Shown one piece after another: positions 34,801 to 44,034 of a DNA stretch of 64,000 nucleotides (positions are counted from its first letter, which is position 1; each line of letters starts with the position of its first letter). The DNA lies in assembly GCA_963920765.1 (NCBI GenBank), contig OY987252.1, positions 4,201,966 through 4,265,965 of the forward strand. Reading direction: 5' to 3'. A model generated the notes under the pieces. The model ran no database searches. It was not told where the DNA came from and saw nothing but the letters and a program-made list of their open reading frames with translations. This stretch comes from Ulota crispa (Eukaryota; Streptophyta; Bryopsida; Orthotrichales; Orthotrichaceae). The position numbers and the translations under genes are program-made.

Positions 34801-35278
34801 CATGACTAAATGAGAATTATGCAACCACTTATCCGTTACTAATATATGACTAAATGATAGTTGTGTTGTCACTTATCTGTTATTGAATGTGGATTAGCAT
34901 TTTGATTACAAATGCAGATTTTACAAAGCTGTTACTGAGATCAAGATACGTTGCCACATGATAGTTTGATTTTGTCAGTGGAAATGTAATGGCACCATTG
35001 GGAATTGGGAAAATTTAAATGCCTTCAAGAAAAAAGGGGCAACTGGATTCAAGAAAGAGAGAACAATTCTTTCTTCCCAATAAAGACAAAGCTTGCAGAA
35101 TGTAAAGGATGAGATATTGTAATGTCCTAAATGATTGAATGACAAAGACTACTAAACAACTAAAACATGACTAAATTGTGACCAAATGAGACCAATCATG
35201 ATACAGTCATTTAGTGGGAAATGACTCATTTTTTAGTCATTTGTAGCAATCATATAGGAACGTTGTTTTTTACCTGTG
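31876..35278. mobile_element. Non-autonomous CACTA-like element, 3.4 kb, TSD TGC
   Basis: The ends are inverted: CACAAGTAAAAAATAACATC and, on the other strand, CACAGGTAAAAAACAACGTT, both continuing into CCTATATGATTGC. TGC flanks it on both sides (31873-31875 and 35279-35281), a 3-bp duplication as made by CACTA transposases. Dropping the element and one TGC rejoins gene A in frame as GGDLCDC-WLMFDHV. The inside is rich in ATGACTAA/TTAGTCAT words, densest near 32690-32760 and 34560-35240, like the subterminal motif arrays of CACTA elements. No coding capacity, so it depended on a transposase in trans. The CACAA/CACAG start differs from strict CACTA. Confidence 0.82.
33625..33815. repeat. Degenerate tandem repeat with GTTTGTTGGCTC unit
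   Basis: Five to six degenerate copies of a unit of about 33 bp beginning GTTTGTTGGCTCTRTGCRCTT, inside the CACTA-like element. Local minisatellite. Confidence 0.6.
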
Positions 35279-35596
35279 TGCTGGCTGATGTTCGATCATG
35301 TGAAGCATGTAAAACATTGGACTACAATGGCTTGCCACATCTACAATTCCTTCTATTGCCGCATGCTGACCATTGCAGTCTGTGACATGCAATCCAAAGA
35401 TGTTGTTGCTCAAACCTTATTTTGGAGGAATTTGAATGTAGTGTGCAAGCAAAACAGGATACACAACCCAAATTTCAAAGGGTTCATTGTCAATAGTGCT
35501 CAAGCAAATTAGAACGCGGTTTGCTTAGTATATGGTAATGGTGACATGTCTTTGCCTATGATAGACTGAGAACATACATGTTTGTTTCATTGGGCA
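35279..35596 (+). pseudogene. Gene A transposase core, part 1
   Basis: Reads CWLMFDHVKHVKHWTTMACH, then FYCRMLTIAVCDMQSKD, then NPNFKGFIVNSAQAN and HTCLFHW. The two Asp-bearing stretches correspond to the D-D part of a MULE DDE core; the second Asp appears replaced by Asn. A stop splits the region after SAQAN. Confidence 0.65.
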
Positions 35597-35976
35597 TAGT
35601 TTACAACTGGGTTGTTACTTTGGGCAAGTTGAGGCTGTCAAACAACACGGACGAGCAACAAATCAGGCAAGACAAGCGGACAAATCATACCAAACGGGCA
35701 AATTAGGGCATTTTTAGGGTTTTCAACCTAAAAATGGAAGAATCAAATTAAAAAATTTCATTTTTATTACGTGATATGGCTTTGAATCCACGTTTTGGTT
35801 TCATGTTGGCAACAATGAGTGTCACTAGCATGTACAAAGTAAGTTTTTTTTATCATTTTGGACCATTTTTTAAAGTCAACTATGAGTAGACTTCTTTGGA
35901 CGGACCATGACCTCAATTGGGCACTTTGGGCGTACAAGCAGACGGGCGGACAGGCAGCCCAATATAACAACCATGG
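35597..35976. mobile_element. Short insertion with TIR-like ends in gene A (about 0.38 kb)
   Basis: The block separates CLFHWA from SMEKHTKADI, which are adjacent in the related proteins I recall. Its ends share GGTTGTTACTTTGGGC (35610) and the complement of GGTTGTTATATTGGGC (ending 35972). The exact boundary and target duplication could not be resolved. Confidence 0.5.
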
Positions 35977-36215
35977 TCTATGGAGAAGCACACAAAGGCA
36001 GACATCTGGGTTGATGTGCAAGACTAGCATTGTTAACTTTGTAGACAATATAGAAACTTGTCATCTATGTCCAAAGCAGAGACAAGGTATTTTACAATCC
36101 GTGCATGGTGGCACTCCTCAAGTGCCGCTACAAATGTCTCATTGCGTCATCTGGAGTTATGGTTGGCGTTTTGGCATTTTCAATATCACCAATGGAGAGG
36201 CTTCATGAATTTGGT
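35977..36215 (+). pseudogene. Gene A transposase core, part 2
   Basis: Reads SMEKHTKADIWVDVQD, then after stops LCRQYRN, AETRYFTIRAWWHSSSAATN and LRHLELWLAFWHFQYHQWRG. The W- and H-rich end is typical of the helix region after the MULE core. Confidence 0.6.
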
Positions 36216-36312
36216 GTGTACAACAATATTCTTGTTAATAGTGCAATTTTGGTAGAAATGAAATTGTCAATTTTTTTTTTTTTTTTTTTTTCTCAAATTT
36301 TTTGAATGTGTT

Positions 36313-36706
36313 GATCTCCTTGCGCAATGAAGTAGACCCTTTGGATCCAAAGGCTCTCCTAAACTCGCAAAGGAGTTTTTCATTGGAGAGTTCTACGTGA
36401 TTTAGTCTTTGGAAATGTCGTTGTTGATATGAAGTTTGCTGTGGAACATGCTGTTTCTTGTATTTATTTGATTTTGACCTCTTTCCTAATAAGGCAATTG
36501 TTTTTTCTTATTTCTATTTGTAAAAAGATTAAAAGTTGTAACGTCATCAATGATGATGTCAATGAACTACAATGTGGTGACATGAATTTTCTCAATGCAA
36601 AATTTGTTTTGTCGTTGAGTTCATGTTGGATCTAATTTGGCGATCTCCCTAGAGTTTGAGGGAGACCCTTTGGATCCAAAGGCTCTCTGCCCCAAGTAAG
36701 GGAGAT
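36313..36706. mobile_element. Short TIR element with palindromic TTTGGATCCAAA ends
   Basis: Both ends carry a 60-bp block with GATCTCC or its complement at the outside and the palindrome CCTTTGGATCCAAAGG inside. A T-run lies just upstream (36272-36291). It sits between two gene A segments. No coding capacity; target duplication unclear, superfamily open. Confidence 0.55.
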
Positions 36707-36879
36707 TGCGGGTGCCATGCAAGTACTGGTTCCATTTTTGACAATCCATTTTTGAACGCAATCTAACCTAAAATTTAACCGTGCCTATTGTTTATACTAG
36801 TAATAAGCTGCAAAATCATTGACTCCATATAGTTATTGATTCCATCAATAGTGAAGCAAAACAACCCAGTTATTTGATC

Positions 36880-38039
36880 CTCTATAGGGTTTGAACAATG
36901 ACAAGCTTGCCCAAATGCCTGCGTGCAATTTGGCTGAAATTGTGCATAGCAAATGGAAGCAGCAGTCTGGAGATCGCATCAACGACCTTTACACTGCCAA
37001 TGTTGATGACTTTGTTTAAGGTTTCATGCAGGTAGTACAATACCATAGGTTCTTGCAGGGGGATAATGGTGGTTGGGGCCCTGATAAGGCTAAATTGCAT
37101 ATGCGGGCGGCAAGACAATTGGCGCTCAACTCTGGTGACCCTAAGAAAATCCATATTGCTCCAAACTTTACACCGGAAGCTCAACAATTTTGAACTCAGC
37201 AGCCCCATTTTGAGGAGGCGGAGGTATTTAACTCACTTAAACGCAAAGCAAATGTGCTTGTTGAATCTGAATTGGACTCTCATTAGCCAGACAAGGTTAA
37301 TTTCTCCCGCGCTTCTGTAGGAACAAAGAGTGCAGGTGGAGCAACCGTTGGATGTTCTTTAGGGGGGGTTCTCGAGGAATCTCTCTTACCTGATGAACCA
37401 ATTCATCCTAAAGATTCACATGTGCCTCTTTCCCAATGTCACCTCTCTACACCTCATGTTATGAGAGTACTTGAGAGCAACTGTGACATTATGCAGTGGC
37501 ATATCTCAAGATCGCCGAGCAATTCAGCTAAATATTGCTTTGCTCAGCAGGCACTCACCAAGAAGAAGTGTACTGCCTGCATTGTGCAAAACAATACCAT
37601 TATAGCCGCGCCAACTTACACTAGAGGTATGACAAATTACAAGAAAGACAAAGTTGAAGTTATGCAATTCTTCTTTTGCAATGATGATATCTAGCGTTGT
37701 ATGATGGGCACCAAGCGAAAAGGGGTTGCTTCTTGACCTATTGTCCGTGAAGTATGGCCTCTCAAAACTAATATGTATCTGAGCACTAAGGAAATACTAG
37801 CTCTAAAGCAGTTGGTTTTCAGCTGCCCCAGTAACATCATATTTCTCCTCGACAACTTTTTGGAGACAATGCTGCCTCCTTCAACCTTTTTGAGTTTCCT
37901 TCACCTACGTTGCTTGATGAGCACCCCAAGAACTGATCGGGAAAGTCTATTTGGCAAAGTATGCAAGGCCCATCAACCAAATAAATGAACAACTGTGCAT
38001 CTGCCAAATTTGTGCAAGGTGGAATTCAAAAAGCCACCC
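36880..38039 (+). pseudogene. Gene A region between core and SWIM finger
   Basis: Reads ACNLAEIVHSKWKQQSGDRI, ARQLALNSGDPKKIHIAPNF, PDKVNFSRASVGT, then WHISRSPSNSAKYCFAQQAL and TKKKCTACIVQNNTIIAAPT, ending NNCASAKFVQGGIQKAT at the LTR-type insertion. A few stops and frame changes. 'CNLAEIVH-W' is a conserved stretch between the core and SWIM finger in the related proteins I recall. Confidence 0.62.
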
Positions 38040-41000
38040 TGTGAGTCCCAGATTTAGTACCAGAAGTCAAGAATTTATTTTTTATTTTGCTTAGCTTTGA
38101 AATTACATCAATATAAATAGAATAACCATTTATGTTGATTTAGAGTAGTTAGACCAAATAGTTAGCGGTATTCTATTTACCCTTCTCTATTTGGTAGGTC
38201 ATTAGGAGCAATTTAGTGAGAATTAGTCAATTTTAGTTAGTTTGAGTGACACACACATAGGGGGGTTTGGGATCCCCTCCAAAAGTCCCCACTAAATTAA
38301 TTAGAGAGGGTTAGTTTAGGAAACGTTACTAGGGGCACCATGGCCAAGGGCCGCATCACCCAGTTCACATCACCATATCATTTGATGCGTCTACACCCAA
38401 GGTTCCCAATACCTTTTGCTTTTCAGAGAGCGTGATTCCAAGCAATCAACCTTGCTAGGCTGTCAATCAACCCCGGTCAAAAGAGGTTGACAAATGTCAG
38501 TAAAATGCCACCAAAATTTATGGAAGAGTTTCTCAAGGATTTAAGACAATCCCCTAAGTTTCAAGTTGTTTTGATAGCGGCAAGGCCTCGAACAACAACA
38601 TCTAGCTTATTTCAAGAATGCACGCTACATCCAATTTCAAGATCTTATCCATTTGGAGCCCAATTGACAAAATCAAGGAGTGTTTCCCGGCTCCCCCAAC
38701 AACGTTGGAAGACCTTGGGAAGTCAATTTCTCATTTTGGGATGAATTTCCAATTTTGCATTTTTCATCCATCCACCCCTAACCCTTCATTCAAGATTCCC
38801 AATGCCTTATAGCTTGGAATTGGAAGTTTCAACAACCAAAACCGGCTATTTTGAGTGCAAAGAATCCAATGCCATAGTCCGTTTGTCATTTGGAGCTACG
38901 CTTCAAAAGTCATGCTGAATTCATCTAGATTTCATCCATTTTGAGTTTTTCTTAGATTTTAGGTAGATTTCAAGGGATCTATGGATCTCCTAGTTAAAGG
39001 GCCGAGGTGTCCTCCCCCAAATGTATAAAGGGAGGCCCACCTCCTCCCAAACCATCACTTTTATCACTTGTAATCTCTCTTTTTGGTCACCATCACTTTC
39101 TCATGTTTAGATCACTTGGACCCATCACTCATCACTTGTATCTTTTCTTGTAACCCCTCACTTAGCATTTGCCCATCCCCCTTGTCCTCAAGCCCTTTTG
39201 TGCCCAAACCTTAGAGTCGCCTTCTTTCCTTGCCAATAGTTAGAATCTTGAATGAGGGGTGTTAGTACTTCTAAGCAATTGGGAATATTTAGCACATAGT
39301 CCTTTCTTTTTGTCATACTAACGTCTAGGAAATTGGATTATGACATGGCAATGTTGATCTTCCATACTTCCTAGAAGTCCTAGTTAGGATTGTGGTCACT
39401 AAGTAGTTGTTAGAGTTCCATAGTTAGGATAGGTTCACTTGTCAAGCAATTCCCATTAGTTCAATCAGTAGCAGCTCTCATCAGTCCCCCTCCGAGAGGC
39501 CTAGCAAGTAGCAATTCTCGTCAGCCTCCTCTCTCTCTCAGCCTACATCCATTCTCACATCCCTTCAAGAGCTCAACCATCCCCATAGCCTCACAAGAGC
39601 CTAGCTAGCAGCAATTCCCATCAATTCCTCCTCTCTTGAGCCTACATTCACCCTTACAACCTCTTGAGAGCTGAGCTAGCAACAATTCCCATCAGTCTTC
39701 TTTCTAAGAGCTAAGCTAGTAGCATGCTCATCACTTCCTTTGCCGCAAGCTCAGCAGTTGCAATTCTCATCAGTTCCCCTCCTCTCAAGCCTACATTCAC
39801 CCTCATAGCCTTTTGAGAGCCCAGTCATAGCACTCTCATCAATTCCCCTCACCGAGAGCTTAGCAGTAGCAATTCTCATCAGTTCCTCCCCTCTCGAGCC
39901 CTATAGTCATCCTCATAGCCCCCCAAGAGCTAGCTAGCATCAAGACCCATCAATTTTCCCTCTCTTGAGCCCTATATTCATCCTCATAGCCTCTCAAGAA
40001 CCCAGCAGTAGCAAGACCCATCGATTTTCTCTCACGAGCCTTGCAGTCATTCTCACAGCCCCCCAAGAGCTAGCAGTAGCAAGACCCAACAATTTTCCTC
40101 TCTCAAGCCCTATAGTCATCCTCATAGCCCCTCAAGAGCTAGCTAGTAGCAAGACCCAACAATTTCCCTCTTTTAAAGCCTTGTATTCATTCTCATAGCC
40201 TCTCGAGCACCCAGCAATAGCAAGACCCATCAATTTTCTCTCTCAAGCTCTGTAGTCATTCTCACAGCCTCCTGAGAGCTAGCAATAGCAAGACCCATCA
40301 ATTTTCCTCTCTTGAGCCTTGTAGTCATCTTCATAGCCTTCCAAGAGCTAGTAGTAGCAAGACCCAGCAATTTTCCCCCACTTAAGCCCTGTATTCATCC
40401 TCACAGCCCTTGAGAGCTAGCTAGTAGCAAGAACCATCAATTTCCCCCTCTCAAACCCTATATTCACCCTCACAGGCTCTTGAGCACCCAGCAATAGCAA
40501 TTCCCATCAGTCTCCCCTCTCTCAAGCCCTATGTTCATTTTTCTAGCCCTTCGAGATCCTAGCCAATGGCATCTCTCATCAGTTCCTCCATGGGCCTGCA
40601 TTCACCCTCACGACCCTCACGGCCCTCACGAGAGCCGTGGCGCCTTAGTTGCCTCACAGAACTCTGAACAACGGAAGCAGAGGCCGATACCCGGCAGCTA
40701 CTCGGCAGCCTAGTTGATATTGGACAGCCTTTGGCAACTCCGGCCCTCTCCTCTTTGTTCGGACTAGCCTCAAGGTCCAACCTCCAAGGCCAGGCAAAGA
40801 AGATAGGGTTAATTAACTCTCCCTTCTTGGGATTCCCCCCCCTTCCACCAACTCTCTTTGCTCCTTAATAATTTCCTAAACTACTAGGCTAGGTGTGAAT
40901 AGGAGCCCATAAAACTCCAAATTACTTCACTAGTGGCTTGTGGTTACTTCATTATTTGGCATACGGGATAGTAAGCTGTCATATTAAGTGGACAAATAGT

Positions 41001-41546
41001 TGCGTTAGGTCATCCCTGACATTATTAAAAATTGTTGAAAGGGACTAAGGAAATCCTCATCTCCTTCTCTAGCCCTCACAATATGTTGTGACTATTCATC
41101 ACAACCACGTGGTGAGGACTATCCCAAGGGTAGGATTATACCAAACCAACCATTGGTATGTTGTGATTATTTGTCTCTAGAATAGAGTCACTTATCGGCC
41201 ACCCCAACTCCATCTAGATCTGCACTCAAAGGAGCATGGAGGCTATCAACAACCCAACTATTAGTTATGCAGAGCCCCATGATGAGGTATGATCTCTTAT
41301 GCCCATTTCAATTAGCCGCCTACATTTAGACCTTTGATTCCTTAAAAGAGTCCTCTATTTTGTTCATCATTATATGATTATAGATTTGTTAGGAAGATCC
41401 ATTGCTTGGAGGGCATCTTTTAGTTGGAAATTTACAACCAAATCTACCCTCTTGCTATTCTTTTACGTTTAGCTCATCTCACATATTTTATTAGAACCCG
41501 ATTGTGCTTGCGCTTACTTCTCAAGGGGGAGGTTTGATCACTCACA
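38040..41546. mobile_element. LTR-type fossil inserted in gene A, most like a solo LTR or non-coding LTR element
   Basis: Starts TGTGAGTC and ends ACTCACA, the TG...CA form with a short inverted terminal repeat, and is flanked by CACCC (38035-38039) and CACTC (41547-41551), a 5-bp duplication with one mismatch. Outside it, gene A reads straight through (KAT-LIPRPGFGCI). A TATA-like TGTATAAAGG lies near 39020. A 66-70-bp tandem array lies inside. I see no coding capacity and no second copy of the ends, so a long solo LTR or a non-coding derivative is likeliest. It is a broken fossil of moderate age, younger than the MULE it entered. Confidence 0.68.
39430..40620. repeat. Tandem array, 66-70-bp unit, about 17 degenerate copies
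   Basis: Each unit contains GAGCYWAGCAGTAGCAA, then GACCCATCAATTTTCCTCTC, then a C-rich CTCATAGCC stretch. Units vary in length and sequence, and the best kept ones lie between 39900 and 40500. It is pyrimidine-rich on the plus strand and lies inside the LTR-type fossil. Tandem arrays within long plant LTRs are known. No coding. Confidence 0.85.
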
Positions 41547-41551
41547 CACTC

Positions 41552-41853
41552 TAATTCCGCGACCAGGTTTTGGTTGCATCATCATACTTGAATTAGAGTC
41601 CAAGTCAAAAATTCAAGAGCACACATTGACCATTAGTTCATTTTCAAAGTGTTTGTGCCCTTATTTCAAAGACATGACATCCGGTGCGCTAGGTAAGCGG
41701 CAATAGTGGGCCCATTGTAAACATTTATTTTATGTTTTCTTAGTTGTATGTGGGTTAGATGCAGATATTGATTTCTTTATCCGTGCTTTATCCTTTAGTT
41801 TCTCTGAGGTCAAGCGCCTTCTACTGATTCCAGCCTTTCATATGAGTATTTGA
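41552..41853 (+). pseudogene. Gene A C-terminal exon with SWIM zinc finger
   Basis: Reads IPRPGFGCIIILELESKSK, then SSFSKCLCPYFKDM, then WAHCKHLFYVFLVVCGLD and FSFSEVKRLL. The C-x-C...C-x-H pattern (CLC ... HCKH) at about 41650-41724 is a SWIM finger, the usual C-terminal module of MULE transposases. One stop sits just before WAHCKH. Confidence 0.7.
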
Positions 41854-42221
41854 ACTTCTATTTAGCCCTACAACAGTATCTAGAAATGGAGGGAAAACTC
41901 TTTTTACAAGATTGAGTTTTCAAACTTTTGGCCCCAAAGCGTGCCTCAATCTAATATACTCCATATGGCAAGTTTTATATTTCATTCTCCATTCTTAAAT
42001 GGCATTTCCTTTGAAGGAGTCAATTGTATTAATCCTTGATCAATTGTACAAAATCACCAACCAAAAGTACACCACAGGCACCAACCCTACAAGTTCCACG
42101 GTAATAGGACTACAGCCTTCAAGACTCCGTCAAAAAGTAAAATTTTAAATTTTAAAGTTGCAGTAAAATTAAAAGTTTCTTCAAATTTTCCTTAAACTTT
42201 TGAGAAAAAAAAATTTAGCTC

Positions 42222-42288
42222 ATGAAATCCGGTTCACGGCTCACGGCTCACGGCTCACCTCTCTACACTTGCAAAATAGCTTCCCCCC
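42222..42288 (-). repeat. Right terminal inverted repeat of the MULE with GAGCCGT heptamers
   Basis: On the minus strand it reads GGGGGGAAGCTATTTTG, then a short spacer and three GAGCCGT-type heptamers. It is the inverted partner of 21690-21750. Confidence 0.8.
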
Positions 42289-42297
42289 ATTGTAAAG

Positions 42298-44030
42298 TGT
42301 TTTTGAACACTATTTGGACAACACCCTTCCTCAATCCCTTTATTCTTAATTTTTCTCAAGGATGCCCGTGTTGACTTCTAAATCACATTTTGTAAATTAT
42401 CTCTTTCAAAATTGATTCAATTTTATTTTTTTGGGAGGTACACAAGCTTTGTCAATATGAGCACATACAACCATATGTTCACAATCTCATTTTGTGTATT
42501 TACTCGGGAGATACTTGCCCTGATATCCTAAAAGCTCAAAGTGGTCTCTTTGGTCCGTCAAGGGTTAAGCGTTGCTAAAAGAGAAAATTTAGTTTCAATG
42601 GCTTGCTACTCCAAACTTGCGCTCTCAAATCTAATAACTCTTGGGATTCTGTTGCACAAGTGTATTGAACAAATTTGTGAAAAAACATAATGAATTGGAC
42701 ATGTATTTCTTGGAGAACATGAGTAGGTGGTTTAATAGTGTTGTAGCACAAGAAAGTACTTATCCTCTTATTAGCATTAAAATGTGTTAAGATGCCAAGA
42801 AGATGACTTGTTTATTGTTCAACAGAGATTTTGTTTGTAAACCCTTAGGATAACCGGAATAGGATATGAAAATCCTATTTAGAATTTGCAACCACACTCT
42901 AAGAACAACCACACATGAAGAACAATTGGAATATCCGGGGGATTATTGCAAATCCTGTACTTATTCTGAATTTGGTTATAACACTTAACTATGAACAATA
43001 GAAGTTTAGCCTCTATATGAGAGGGATTTGCTATTTGGAATTAAGGCAGCGTGAAATCCTACCCTTCAAGAGTTTAAAGTGAATGAAGAGTCACTTAACA
43101 AAACAATGACTTAGAAATACCAAGAGAATGAGATGCAAGTATTCCTTCACAGTTGATCAGGACTTAATCTAAACCAATAGGTCACACAAGAAACCCCCAC
43201 AACCCTAACTTACTACAACAACAGACGTGCCCAGACCTAATTCCTGTCGCTGAACTGGTAATCAAATAACTAGCAGACTCCTATCTGGATGCTCATAATC
43301 ACCCCTGATTGTAGTGAAACCTCTTTAGCCGTCAGCTAGCATACTTCCGGATCGCTATCCAGACTGCACCTAATTTAGGGGTGGCTATTCCACATAGCAG
43401 TATCTTGCATGTAAACCTGAACAAAAGCAACCCTCCAATACACGCAATTTTCCAACCACCTTAATAATGCTACAAAAACCTGATTAGACAGGATCTGGGG
43501 ACTATCTTTGCTTTCTTCACACTCCACGTCTGGCTACCCGCACAAAACAATGGTTCTAGCACTGCCGGCATACCAACATTGCACCAAATAATCAACTCAG
43601 GACTTTGAAGTGGAAATCCAGAATTTATTTTCCACAAAGAAAATCAAAAATATGAAATTGCCCAAGGCAACAATGGTATAGTCGCCCCTAATAACAAATC
43701 CTTAGGGACATCAAAAAGTTCCCGAAAGGTAAAGTTACTGACCAAAGAATGATACGTCTCATTCTCTGATCTACAAAAGGTGGGTCTGGACTCCCACTGC
43801 AAAGCTCCCCCAAAGGGTGGATCTTAGATCCTTGAATCTGGGATCTGCTATCTCCAAAGGTAGCTTGACAGGAAGTTACCCCTAACTTCTTGAAAAAACC
43901 TCTCTTTTATTTCAAATTAAAAATTACCATTCTATACTAGGTGATAGCTAATTACCCTTCTTCTTCTTCTTCTTCAAAGTCTGAGCTGCCAATTTGGCAA
44001 CACTCTTGCATGGTAGTTGCCTTTGCGCTG
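42298..44030. other. Region without a recognisable gene
   Basis: The first part is AT-rich. From about 43.1 kb the GC content rises, probably as the 3' flank of the gag-like fossil on the minus strand. No feature with defined ends was found. Confidence 0.4.
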
Positions 44031-44034
44031 GAAC

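Larger units (their letters stand above)
30648..41853 (+). pseudogene. Gene A: MULE-type transposase with SWIM zinc finger, interrupted by four insertions
   Basis: Coding segments in order: 30648-31875, 35279-35596, 35977-36215, 36880-38039 and 41552-41853. The first contains a Cys/His-rich region (HLRCTFNSCPYLERV ... CIHVGNNSH), resembling the WRKY-GCM1-type DNA-binding domain of MULE transposases. The second and third carry the core (MFDHVKHVKHWTTMACHIY, RMLTIAVCDMQSKD, IRAWWHSSSAATN, LWLAFWHF). The last has a SWIM finger (CLCPYF ... HCKH). DNA-binding domain, MULE core and SWIM is the standard MURA architecture. The Asp expected in the 'ADSAQANW' stretch is Asn here, and several stops are present. 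It lies inside a TIR/9-bp-flanked element, so it is the element's own transposase. Recognition is partly from memory of uncharacterised plant proteins. Confidence 0.72.
21681..42297. mobile_element. Composite Mutator-like element (MULE), about 20.6 kb, with 9-bp flanking repeats
   Basis: The element proper is 21690-42288. The left end reads GGGGGATGCTATTTTG and the right end, on the minus strand, GGGGGGAAGCTATTTTG. Both are followed inward by tandem GAGCCGT heptamers (about three copies each). Directly outside are ATTGCAAAG (21681-21689) and ATTGTAAAG (42289-42297), a 9-bp duplication with one mismatch, the size made by Mutator transposases. Inside are a MULE-type transposase gene (plus strand) and a divergent second gene (minus strand). 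Later insertions (31876-35278, about 35597-35976, 36313-36706, 38040-41546) account for about 7.7 kb, so the original element was about 13 kb. Both genes are decayed, so it is not autonomous now. The boundary call is strong because ends, duplication and content agree independently. Confidence 0.82.
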
